Shown here piece after piece: positions 26,155 to 34,486 of a stretch of 64,000 nt of DNA. A model generated the notes under the pieces. The model did no database searches. It was not told the DNA's origin and saw only the letters and a program-made list of their open reading frames with translations. A program made the position numbers and the translations under genes. This DNA comes from JACKDW01 sp964621785 (GTDB lineage Bacteria; Myxococcota_A; Polyangia; Nannocystales; Nannocystaceae). Position 1 is the first letter of the stretch, and each line of letters opens with the position of its first letter. The stretch covers positions 1 through 64,000 of the forward strand of contig CAZUPD010000002.1 in NCBI GenBank assembly GCA_964621785.1, written 5' to 3'.

Positions 26155-29100
26155 GTGGCTGTCTATCGGTTCGAGATCGAAACCCGTCCCGAGGTCGTCG
26201 ATGCCCGTGGGGTGGAGCTCGCGCGTAGGTTGTATTCGCATCTTGGTTTGCGGGCTCAGTCCATCCGCAGCCGCAGCGTCTACTTGTGTGATCTGGCAAC
26301 CCGAGACGACGCTTCACGGGCCGAGTCGGGCGGGGGGTTGGCCGATGCGACGCAGACGCATGTAAACCACGCTGTCTCGTTGACGGCCGAGCAGGCACAG
26401 CAGGTGCTCGAAGCCCTGGTCGATCCGGTGCTCGAGCACGGTTGTGTTGGGATGTTGTCCGACGCTTCGTCCGGGGATCTTCCTCAAGTCGTCGAGATCG
26501 GTCTACGACCGGGTGTGACCGACAGTGTCGGCCGCAGTGTTGTACGAGCTGCGGAAGACTGCCTCGGGGTCGCCCTCGTCGGCTCGGTCTACACGGCTAC
26601 GATGTATCGGATTTGGGGACTCTCGCGGGATGCGTTGGCGACCGCGGCCGAACAACTGCTGTTCAACCCGTTGATCGAAACATTGCAGATACATGATTTT
26701 CCACGGGCGGCGAGCGTCGCGGTGCCCCGTGCCGGGCAGTCGTCGGTGCCTGCGGTCGCCACTGTTCCGATGCGGGAGATGGACGACCAGGCCCTCCAAA
26801 CGCTGTCTCACCGCGGGATGTTGGCGCTTCACCTGGGGGAGATGCGGGCGATCGCCGAACATTTTTCAGGCCTCGGGCGCGACCCGACCGACGCCGAGTT
26901 GGAGTGTCTGGCGCAGACGTGGAGCGAACATTGTAAGCACAAGATCTTTGCCTCACCGATCCGCTACACCGATCCCCACGGACGGACGACGACGATCCGG
27001 CGGGGCCTGTTTCGCACCTTCATCCGCGGCGCGACCGAGGCGATCGCCGAGGTGCGTCAGGCCCAGGGAGTCGACCGCAAAGATGCCCCGTTTTTGGTCT
27101 CGGTGTTTCACGACAACGCGGGGGTGGTGCGGCTGAGCGAACAGGATCATCTCGTCTACAAAGTCGAAACCCATAACTCGCCCTCGGCCCTCGACCCCTA
27201 CGGCGGAGCCATGACGGGGATTGTCGGGGTCAACCGCGACAGCATGGGCACGGGTTTGGGCGCCGATCTGTTGACAAATGTATGGGGTTACTGCCTCGGA
27301 CCTCCCGACCACGACGAACCGCTACCTCCGGGGTTGATGCACCCCGGCCGGATCCGAGAAGGTGTACATGCAGGTGTCATCGACGGCGGCAACCAGTCCG
27401 GGATCCCCTACAGCCGCGGGTTTGAGATTTTCGATCCCCGCTACCTCGGTAAGCCGCTGGTCTACTGTGGCACGGTCGCGGTGATGCCGGTTGCAAGTGC
27501 CGGACACCCGACCCACGAAAAACGCACCGCCGTCGGCGATCGCGTGGTCATGTTGGGTGGCCGGATCGGCAAGGATGGGATCCACGGGGCGACCTTTTCG
27601 AGTGTTGAGCTCGACGAAGACTCGCCGGTTCAGGCTGTCCAGATCGGCGATCCGATCACACAAAAAATGATGTCCGACTTCCTGCTCGAGGCTCGTCGCC
27701 GCGGCCTGTACTCGGGGATCACCGACAACGGTGCCGGCGGCTTGTCGAGCAGTGTCGGCGAGATGGCCGAGGCGACAGGTGGGGCCCATATCGATCTCGC
27801 TCGCGCACCGCTCAAGTACCCCGGACTCGCCCCGTGGGAGATCCTGATCTCGGAGGCCCAGGAGCGGATGACGGTCGCCGTGCCACCGGAGCACCTCGAT
27901 GCGTTCCTCGCGTTGGCGCGGGCGCGCGAGGTCGAGGCGACCGATCTGGGCGTGTTTACCGACAGCGGCAGGTTTATCGTCGACTACGGCGAGACCCGAG
28001 TCGTCGAGTTGGGTCTCGAGTTCCTCCACAACGGTGTACCGCTCGCGGAGCTCACGGCCGAGTGGTCGCCGCCCATGCGTCCGCTGACCGATGCCGACAC
28101 AATTGCAGGTGCATCAAATGTCGAGATGGCCCGCGGCGACCTCGAAGCGCTGCTCGCCAGCTATCACTTCGCCTCCAACGAACAGCTCGCACGCCACTAC
28201 GATCACGAGGTCAAGGGGCTGAGCGTGGTCAAGCCGTTGATCGGTGTCGGGCGGGATGTTCCCTCGACCGCCACGGTCATGCGCGTCCGTCATCACCGAC
28301 GCGAGGGGGTGGTCTTAGCCGAGGGGGTACACCCGCACTACAGCGACATCGACACCTATGCGATGGCGACCGCCGCGGTCGATGAAGGTGTCCGCCGGGT
28401 GTTGTGTGCCGGAGCCCGCCTCGACCGGCTCAGCGCACTCGATAATTTTTGCTGGCCCGATCCGATTGTATCTGCAAAAAATCCCGATGGAACCCACAAG
28501 CTGGCCCAGCTCGTGCGCGCCTGCGAGGGCCTGCGCGACGCCTGCGAGACCTACGGGGCACCGCTGATCAGCGGCAAAGATTCGATGAAAAACGACGCCT
28601 ACTTAGGTGGGGTCAAAATCTCGATTCCGCCGACGTTGTTGGTCAGCGTGATGGGTCAGATGCCGGATGTCCGTCGCGCCCTCGAGCTCGCGCCACTGTG
28701 TGTCGGCGACGACATCTATCTCGTGGGGGAAACCCGGGACGAACGCGGCGGCTCACAGTGGGCCCTTCATCACGGGTTTATCCTCGACACCGTTCCGAAC
28801 ACCGACCTTGTTCCTTGTATGTCCAGGTATCGTGCATTTGTCCGGGCCCGCGATGCCGGTCTGTTCCGCAGTGCCCACGCGCCTGGCCGCGGTGGGTTGG
28901 GGATCGCACTCGCACACATGGCACTGGCCAGCGGCTTGCGACTCGTCGTCGCCCCGGCAGCGGTCCGTGGACAACAACTCAGCCCCGGTGCCTGGCTGTT
29001 TTCTGAGTCGACGGGTCGGTTGGTCGTCACCGCGTCGCCCGAACACCGCGAGACGATCGGGCAGCAGCTCGGCTCCCACGGACTCGAGCGGATCGGCGAG

Positions 29101-29214
29101 GTCGTGTCCGGCACCGGCGGCTTTGTGTTCCAAACGCCAGGTGGTGAACTCGAATGGACCGCCGAACAACTTCGCCGCAGCTTCCACGCGCGAGAGGAGG
29201 GACGCCATGTTTGA
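26155..29214 (+). CDS. purL: Phosphoribosylformylglycinamidine synthase, PurL with PurS-like N-terminus
   Basis: Synthetase subunit of the fourth step of purine biosynthesis (FGAR + ATP + ammonia to FGAM), 1019 residues. Small bacterial PurL is about 740 residues. The extra N-terminal part (first 190 residues) contains a PurS-like segment (VEIGLRPGVTDSVGRSVV ... FNPLIETLQI), so PurS seems fused in front. Synthetase core follows with SEHCKHK, KVETHNSPSALDPYGG and GNQSGIPYSRG. The glutaminase is separate (purQ, overlapping by 8 bases). Starts at GTG 26155 with GAAGG five bases before. Four dispersed palindromes lie in this gene. Confidence 0.93.
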   Translation: MAVYRFEIETRPEVVDARGVELARRLYSHLGLRAQSIRSRSVYLCDLATRDDASRAESGGGLADATQTHVNHAVSLTAEQAQQVLEALVDPVLEHGCVGMLSDASSGDLPQVVEIGLRPGVTDSVGRSVVRAAEDCLGVALVGSVYTATMYRIWGLSRDALATAAEQLLFNPLIETLQIHDFPRAASVAVPRAGQSSVPAVATVPMREMDDQALQTLSHRGMLALHLGEMRAIAEHFSGLGRDPTDAELECLAQTWSEHCKHKIFASPIRYTDPHGRTTTIRRGLFRTFIRGATEAIAEVRQAQGVDRKDAPFLVSVFHDNAGVVRLSEQDHLVYKVETHNSPSALDPYGGAMTGIVGVNRDSMGTGLGADLLTNVWGYCLGPPDHDEPLPPGLMHPGRIREGVHAGVIDGGNQSGIPYSRGFEIFDPRYLGKPLVYCGTVAVMPVASAGHPTHEKRTAVGDRVVMLGGRIGKDGIHGATFSSVELDEDSPVQAVQIGDPITQKMMSDFLLEARRRGLYSGITDNGAGGLSSSVGEMAEATGGAHIDLARAPLKYPGLAPWEILISEAQERMTVAVPPEHLDAFLALARAREVEATDLGVFTDSGRFIVDYGETRVVELGLEFLHNGVPLAELTAEWSPPMRPLTDADTIAGASNVEMARGDLEALLASYHFASNEQLARHYDHEVKGLSVVKPLIGVGRDVPSTATVMRVRHHRREGVVLAEGVHPHYSDIDTYAMATAAVDEGVRRVLCAGARLDRLSALDNFCWPDPIVSAKNPDGTHKLAQLVRACEGLRDACETYGAPLISGKDSMKNDAYLGGVKISIPPTLLVSVMGQMPDVRRALELAPLCVGDDIYLVGETRDERGGSQWALHHGFILDTVPNTDLVPCMSRYRAFVRARDAGLFRSAHAPGRGGLGIALAHMALASGLRLVVAPAAVRGQQLSPGAWLFSESTGRLVVTASPEHRETIGQQLGSHGLERIGEVVSGTGGFVFQTPGGELEWTAEQLRRSFHAREEGRHV

Positions 29215-30085
29215 GCAGACACAGCGCGAAGCAATCCACACTGACCTCGGGATCGACACCACGTGCGCCCGCGACGTGCGTGTGTTGGTCATGACGGGGT
29301 ATGGCCTCAACTGCGAAGCCGAGACCCGGGCCGGGTTTGAGATGGTCGGGGCCCATGTCCACGAACGTCACGTCTCCGAGCTCATCGCCGCGGGCGGGCG
29401 GGCATTTGACGGAATCCATATCGTCGCCTGTATCGGTGGGTTTTCGTTTGGCGATCACATCGCCAGCGGGCGGGTGTATGCCAACCGACTGAAAGGACAC
29501 CTCGGGCACGCCTTTGCCCGGTTCCTCGACAACGGCGGACTTGCGCTCGGGATCTGCAACGGGTTTCAAACGCTGGTCAAGCTCGGGGCGCTCCCGGGTA
29601 TCGAGCGCACAACCGGGCTCCTCGCTCCGCAAACCGTGTCGCTGGTCCACAACGATCGCCTCGGATACCGCAACAGTTGGGTGCGGCTCGCGGTTGATCG
29701 TCAAAGTCCCTGCCTGTGGACGCGCCACCTCGCGGGCCAAATCCTCGAGATGCCGAGCCGTCACGGCGAAGGCAAACTCGTCTTCGGTACCCGCGAAATC
29801 CGACAAACCATCGAGGCACAACATCTCGTGCCGGTGCGATATGTTGATCATACAAACGAGCCGACCGAGCGTTGGCCCGACAATCCCAATGGTTCGCCCG
29901 AGGGGGCTGCCGGTCTGTGCGACCCGAGCGGGCGCGTATTCGGCATCATGCCGCACCCCGAAGCTTACCTCTACCCCGAAGCCCATCCCGATTGGCGCAG
30001 GCAACATGTCGCCAAGACCCTGCCACCCTACGGCCTCGGCCTGCGTGTGCTCGCGGGTGGTGTGCTCGCGGCCTACCAGTCATAA
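29207..30085 (+). CDS. purQ: FGAM synthase glutaminase subunit PurQ
   Basis: Class I glutamine amidotransferase of 292 residues that supplies ammonia to PurL. The nucleophilic Cys is in GICNGFQ, and the His-Glu pair in GIMPHPEAY. ATG 29207 has GGAGG just upstream and overlaps the purL stop by 8 bases, so the two are translationally coupled. The frame opens earlier (28667) but that part is a shadow of purL. Slightly longer than the typical PurQ (about 230-260 residues). Confidence 0.93.
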   Translation: MFEQTQREAIHTDLGIDTTCARDVRVLVMTGYGLNCEAETRAGFEMVGAHVHERHVSELIAAGGRAFDGIHIVACIGGFSFGDHIASGRVYANRLKGHLGHAFARFLDNGGLALGICNGFQTLVKLGALPGIERTTGLLAPQTVSLVHNDRLGYRNSWVRLAVDRQSPCLWTRHLAGQILEMPSRHGEGKLVFGTREIRQTIEAQHLVPVRYVDHTNEPTERWPDNPNGSPEGAAGLCDPSGRVFGIMPHPEAYLYPEAHPDWRRQHVAKTLPPYGLGLRVLAGGVLAAYQS

Positions 30086-30136
30086 CACGATGAGTTGCAA
30101 AGGTCTGGCGCGAGCAGAAAATTCAGTGTAGGTACA

Positions 30137-31048
30137 TCATTGCCGCGAAGGTTGTGGACTGGCCCGGCGAGCGTTGCGATCGAGCGCCTCGATCACCCGT
30201 GGCCAAATCGCGCGCGGAATATCGTGGCCCACGCCCTCGAGCAGCTCTAGCTCGGCCCCGGGTATGACCTTCGCAGTCGCAATCCCGGCCTTCACGGGAA
30301 GCAATGGATCGGCGGTACCGTGCATCACAAGCGTGGGAAGTCGTAGGTTTTGCAAGGCCTCGTCGCGGGGAGCCGCGGCCAAGATCGCCGCAAACTGACG
30401 CGCAAATCCTTGCATATACGTCGTTCGGTTGTACCCGCGTTCGGCGATCCGGCGGGCTTCCTCGGCGTCGAACAGGGGCGGAGGACTCCCGATCGCGCGT
30501 TGGAGAAACACCGAGTGGGCGAGCCTCGCTTCTTTGGTGTTCTCGGGGCGTTTGAGAAGGGCCCGGAGTGCCCGAGGTTTGGGCTGGCTGTGGCGCTTGT
30601 TTCCGGTGGTCGACATCCAGGAGCACAGACTCAAGACCCGGTCAGGTGCGCGTAGGGACATCAGCTGTGCGATCATACCACCCATCGAAACCCCGACGAG
30701 GTGGGCCTGTTGGATCCCGAGAGCGTCGAGCAAACCATATGCATCATCACACATGTCGGAAAGTTTATATGGCGTCTCGAGTGGGCGACCGAAACGCCGG
30801 CGCAACATCAGACGCGGGATCCGGGGCTGGCCGAGGTGGTCAAACTTACTCGAGAGCCCGACGTCGCGATTGTCGAACCGGATGACGTAGTAACCAGTGT
30901 CGGCGAGGTGCTGGCAGAGCCTTTCATCCCAGAGGGTCATCTGGCAGGAGAGGCCCATGATCATCAACATGGTGGGATGTTTCGAGTCGCCGAATGTGTC
31001 GTACTCGATCTCGATGCCGTTGGCTGTCACTCGAGGCATAAACGGCAT
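30137..31048 (-). CDS. Alpha/beta hydrolase
   Basis: About 303 residues of the alpha/beta-hydrolase fold. The nucleophile elbow is GVSMGG, the acid is in HGTADPL, and the base His in GVGHDIPR. The N-terminal part (LMIMGLSCQMTLWDE, FDNRDVGLSSK) is typical of the RdmC/DnrP esterase-like branch. The start is uncertain: ATG 31048 is used here; GTG 31075 and ATG 31039 are alternatives. Convergent with purQ; an exact dispersed palindrome (30127-30136) sits in the 50-base gap between them. Confidence 0.85.
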   Translation of the reverse strand: MPFMPRVTANGIEIEYDTFGDSKHPTMLMIMGLSCQMTLWDERLCQHLADTGYYVIRFDNRDVGLSSKFDHLGQPRIPRLMLRRRFGRPLETPYKLSDMCDDAYGLLDALGIQQAHLVGVSMGGMIAQLMSLRAPDRVLSLCSWMSTTGNKRHSQPKPRALRALLKRPENTKEARLAHSVFLQRAIGSPPPLFDAEEARRIAERGYNRTTYMQGFARQFAAILAAAPRDEALQNLRLPTLVMHGTADPLLPVKAGIATAKVIPGAELELLEGVGHDIPRAIWPRVIEALDRNARRASPQPSRQ

Positions 31049-31214
31049 CATAGCAATCTCGCCCGCGCGCGCCACGAACCAACTGGGCGAGATGTTTGTG
31101 TCGATCGGTCGTCCGTGACTCGCTCATCCGCGCGTCGCAGGTTGCCACTCCAAGCGTTGCTCCTGAACATCCGAACGGTCTCGCAACCACGGCTGTGGTA
31201 TAGCCGTCTCGAAG

Positions 31215-31718
31215 TTGGGCAACGCATCGGGGGGAGCCTTGGAATCTGAGCAACGCCGGCAGGCACAGCGGCTCCTGCGTGCGAATGATCTTATCCATCG
31301 AAATGTGCTGTGGACCGCGACGGCCGGCATTATCCCGCTGCCCGTCTTTGATCTCGTCGCGGTCATCGGCATTCAACTCAAGATGTTGCGCGAGCTTTCA
31401 GCCGTCTATCGGTTGCCGTTTCACGAGGGGCTGGCAAAAAAAGCAGTTGCATCATTGCTGACGGGTTTGGGTGGTGTCGGCATTGGAACCGCGATCGCCC
31501 CGAGTCTCATCAAGATGATTCCGTTGGTCGGGACAGCCCTCGGGACCGTCAGCGTGTCCGTCGTCGCTGGGGCTCTGACCCACGCAACGGGCCGTGCATT
31601 CGTGATGCACTTTGAGTCAGGTGGAACGGTTCTCGATTTCGACCCGGCGGCGATGCGTACGTTTTTGAAAACCGAATTTGAGTCCGCGAAAGACACCGAA
31701 CGCGGTCGCAACCGGTAG
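31215..31718 (+). CDS. DUF697 (YcjF-like) membrane protein
   Basis: A 167-residue protein matching the DUF697 domain: IHRNVLWTATAGIIPLPVFDLVAVIGIQLKML, then a KKAVASLLTGLGGVG helix and a second hydrophobic segment, ending in a charged tail. The domain is found with Ras-like GTPases and in stress-related membrane proteins; role unknown. No ATG is available; TTG 31215 or TTG 31239 (the latter behind GGGGAG) would be used. It is divergent from the alpha/beta hydrolase gene. Confidence 0.8.
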   Translation: MGNASGGALESEQRRQAQRLLRANDLIHRNVLWTATAGIIPLPVFDLVAVIGIQLKMLRELSAVYRLPFHEGLAKKAVASLLTGLGGVGIGTAIAPSLIKMIPLVGTALGTVSVSVVAGALTHATGRAFVMHFESGGTVLDFDPAAMRTFLKTEFESAKDTERGRNR

Positions 31719-31809
31719 AACGAACCAGCTCCTCTTGGAGCGGAGCTGCGTCGAGAACCGCCAGGTCTGGTGCGTGTGTGGCCAGGCGCTGGTGGGACAA
31801 ATGTCTGGG

Positions 31810-32631
31810 CTAGCTGAGGAGATTGTGCTTCTCGCCCGAGATCACGGCGTGCGCATCGTTGAGCCATATACAGTCGAGGTGGGGCCCGTGGATCTGAATG
31901 CCTGCAAACACAGCCCAGTCGTCAAGTTTTGAGTCGAACTCCGAACTGAGGAGGCGGTCGAGCTCGGCGGTGTTGAGCTCGGCGGTGATCTTGGTGAGCG
32001 CGACTAAGTCGGGCGCTTGTTGGGGATGTGACGTGCGCAGATGGCCGGCGACGCGACGGGCGAGCAGCGAGAACTCGGCACTGTCCGGATCGATCGGCTG
32101 TTCGGAGAGTTCTGCGATCAGTTTCGGGTAGTCTTTGGTTTCCGTGAGCACTCCGTGGAGCCCCCATAACGCACCACAGGCGTGGGATGGTCCGGCGACG
32201 CCACGACGTGTGCATATACCAATTTCTCCCGCGGCATTGATCGCCAGGTGGGTCAGGCAGAAGAACACGTACCGCCGGCGAGCATCCACGACCGGACCGT
32301 GGGCGCGAACGGCTCGAATACCGGCGGGGCCGAGCGAGGGGATGCCCGCGAGGCTCGAGATATTGAAGGCTTCACCCCAGGCGAGGCGGACATGGTTGGC
32401 AAACGGGGCGGCGATCTCATCGCGGCAGACGCCGACCGTCGCAATTGTGTTTTCGGCCGTGAACCCGAAAGGTGCGAGCGCGTCGAGTGAATGCGCGAGC
32501 AAAACTTGGGGCAGGAGAACGTCGGGAAAGTGTTTCAAGACTTCCGGGTGGATCGATTTTTTTAGCATGTGTGTGCACAGTACCGTCGACACGCGGGGGA
32601 GTGTCAAGTCGCGTGCGCAGTCCATGTGCAT
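31810..32631 (-). CDS. LCIB-type carbonic anhydrase-like protein
   Basis: Up to 273 residues; ATG 32568 (about 252 residues) is an equally good start. The central part resembles the LCIB/LCIC family of carbonic anhydrases, known from algal CO2-concentrating mechanisms and scattered bacteria: a Cys-Arg-Asp segment (GVCRDEI), FNISSLAGIPSLGPAGI, a strand leading to FCLTHLAIN, and SHACGALWG. The Cys, His and Cys in these motifs fit the zinc ligands of that fold. The likely reaction is CO2 hydration. The match is by pattern memory, not a search, so activity is inference. Confidence 0.6.
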   Translation of the reverse strand: MHMDCARDLTLPRVSTVLCTHMLKKSIHPEVLKHFPDVLLPQVLLAHSLDALAPFGFTAENTIATVGVCRDEIAAPFANHVRLAWGEAFNISSLAGIPSLGPAGIRAVRAHGPVVDARRRYVFFCLTHLAINAAGEIGICTRRGVAGPSHACGALWGLHGVLTETKDYPKLIAELSEQPIDPDSAEFSLLARRVAGHLRTSHPQQAPDLVALTKITAELNTAELDRLLSSEFDSKLDDWAVFAGIQIHGPHLDCIWLNDAHAVISGEKHNLLS

Positions 32632-32652
32632 ACATGGGTAGTGGTTGTCGGG

Positions 32653-34161
32653 CTAGGGGCTCAAGCGGCCGATCCACAGTTGGAGGCCGTAGGTCGGCTC
32701 GTTGATCTGGCCGGTGGCGAACACCTCGAGGTTGTCCGCAATTGCCACAGCGTGGGCGATATCGTTGGGTGTGCCTGCACCGAAAACTTGCTCGGTCCAC
32801 AACACCGTGCCATCGCTGTCGAGCTTGCGCAGCAGCAGACGTTTGTTGTCGCCAACCTCTTCGTACCCACCGATGACGAGTGCCCCGTCGTCGCCAACTG
32901 CGATCGATTCGGCCCGTGCACCATCATTGAGCTCGCCGAGGTAGGTGTGGGTCCAAACCTCCTCGCCCGCGGAGGTAAACCGAGTGACCCAAAGTTCCTG
33001 GCCAGCCGTTTCATGCCAGCGAAAACCACATGTATAGACATCATCGTCGGGTCCAACTGCCACGCCCGTGATGACTGCGAGGCCGCCCTCGGGCCCAAAC
33101 TGAATCTCCCACACCGGTTCTCCCGCGCTTGTGTATTGCGCAAGAAGGGCTTTTTTCACCGACTCCCCGTCGGTTTCATGTCCTCCGATATACAATGTCC
33201 CATCACTCGCAGCTGCGATATCGAAGGCGATATCGTTGTTGCTGGCCATCCCGTTGTAGGTCCGGGTCCATAGATTCTCACCATCTGGGTCGTACTGCCG
33301 AAACCAGACGTTGTTGCTCTGGCTCGGTGTATTGAGGTAGCCGGCGATGATGACGTTCCCCTCGTCGGTGACGAGGATACCGTGCCCGCGGTCGTTCCCT
33401 CCGGAGAGGGTGTTGACTTGGTCTTCCCACAGGAGATTGCCGTCTGGGTCGAGTTTGACGACCCACAGGTCGTCGTTGTGGTCGACATTGAACCTGGAGT
33501 TTCCAGTGAAGTAGACGTTTTTGGTAGCGTCCACTGCAATATCGCGAACCACGTCGTTGCCGTTCGTAGCACCGTTAAAGGTGTATGTCCATACAACGGA
33601 TCCGATCGGACTGTACTTGGTCAGCCACGCATTCGCACCTTGCATCGGCGGGCTGCGGACGAGCCCTCCGACGTAGAAAAACCCATCACTGTCGACGGTC
33701 ACGGCATAGCCCTGGTCGGTCGTGGACTCCACATCCCCGATTTTCATCTCCCATAGAAGTTGCCCGGATGGTTCGCAGTTGGTATTACAACCATCTCCCT
33801 CCATCATGTTGCCATCGTCGCAATCTTCATCGGGATCGACGTTGCCATCGCCGCAAAACGGGTCGGGCGAGCCTGTGGTCTCGTCTGTGTCTGTGGTCTC
33901 CGGGTCGGTATCGGTGTCGGTGTCGGTGTCGCTCTCGGTGTCCGTGTCGGTGTCCGAATCTGTGGTGGTATCGGTCGTTTCGGGGCCTTCCGAGGTGGTC
34001 GGTTCCTCCGCAGTTGAGCTCGTCTCCAAGTCGGTCGTAGCCGCATCGGTGGTCCCTGGATCCGTGGTGGTATCGGCTGAACTACCGAGCCCACTCCCTT
34101 GGGCGCAGGCGACAAGCAGGAGGATAGGCCCGAACACGCGGAGCCGAGACAGATAGTCCAT
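32653..34161 (-). CDS. Beta-propeller lipoprotein with Cys-rich repeat
   Basis: A 502-residue exported protein. Signal with lipobox LLLVAC, a T/D/E/S linker (residues about 25-95), a Myxococcus Cys-rich repeat (CGDGNVDPDEDCDDGN...GDGCNTNC), and then about 360 residues of repeated four-strand blades. Blades share patterns such as LWVVKLDPDGNLLW and AVGPDDDVYTCGF, like SBBP/delta-60-type propeller repeats. Probably a surface-displayed seven- or eight-blade propeller, ligand unknown. Start at ATG 34161, with an AT-rich promoter region upstream. Confidence 0.85.
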   Translation of the reverse strand: MDYLSRLRVFGPILLLVACAQGSGLGSSADTTTDPGTTDAATTDLETSSTAEEPTTSEGPETTDTTTDSDTDTDTESDTDTDTDTDPETTDTDETTGSPDPFCGDGNVDPDEDCDDGNMMEGDGCNTNCEPSGQLLWEMKIGDVESTTDQGYAVTVDSDGFFYVGGLVRSPPMQGANAWLTKYSPIGSVVWTYTFNGATNGNDVVRDIAVDATKNVYFTGNSRFNVDHNDDLWVVKLDPDGNLLWEDQVNTLSGGNDRGHGILVTDEGNVIIAGYLNTPSQSNNVWFRQYDPDGENLWTRTYNGMASNNDIAFDIAAASDGTLYIGGHETDGESVKKALLAQYTSAGEPVWEIQFGPEGGLAVITGVAVGPDDDVYTCGFRWHETAGQELWVTRFTSAGEEVWTHTYLGELNDGARAESIAVGDDGALVIGGYEEVGDNKRLLLRKLDSDGTVLWTEQVFGAGTPNDIAHAVAIADNLEVFATGQINEPTYGLQLWIGRLSP

Positions 34162-34486
34162 TGTGCGACCTTAATATATTGATGTCTTTTAGTACATGTC
34201 TCTTTGTTTGGGCGAAGGTTCGTGTCGTACATGTTGGACCGCGCGAACATATCGAGGCCGTTTGCGCGGAGGAGTGAACCCGTCGGGATCACGTCGGTTC
34301 CGACCTTTGAACTCCGTCCGTCGCCTTTGTTTAATTGACTGAAATTACTGGGTTCGCAGGGTCGTTTTTGCAACTTCTCGCCGAGGGGCGCGGGCTTGGG
34401 GGCTTGCGCGTGGCATCAGAGTGCTGGATTCTCGCGTGACCCATGGGCCCCGTGACTGCTGACCGCTTTCGGAGATACGCCGCTCG
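34162..34486. promoter_or_regulatory. Divergent intergenic region
   Basis: 325 bases between the propeller lipoprotein and the MoxR cassette. The first 50 bases are AT-rich (TTAATATATTGATG near 34172) and probably carry the minus-strand promoter. A second AT-rich patch (34325-34345) may serve the plus-strand operon. No gene seen. Confidence 0.35.

Noticed and set aside
28667..29206. Upstream extension of the purQ frame
   Set aside because: It is a shadow in another frame of purL; ATG 29207 has GGAGG and matches known PurQ starts.
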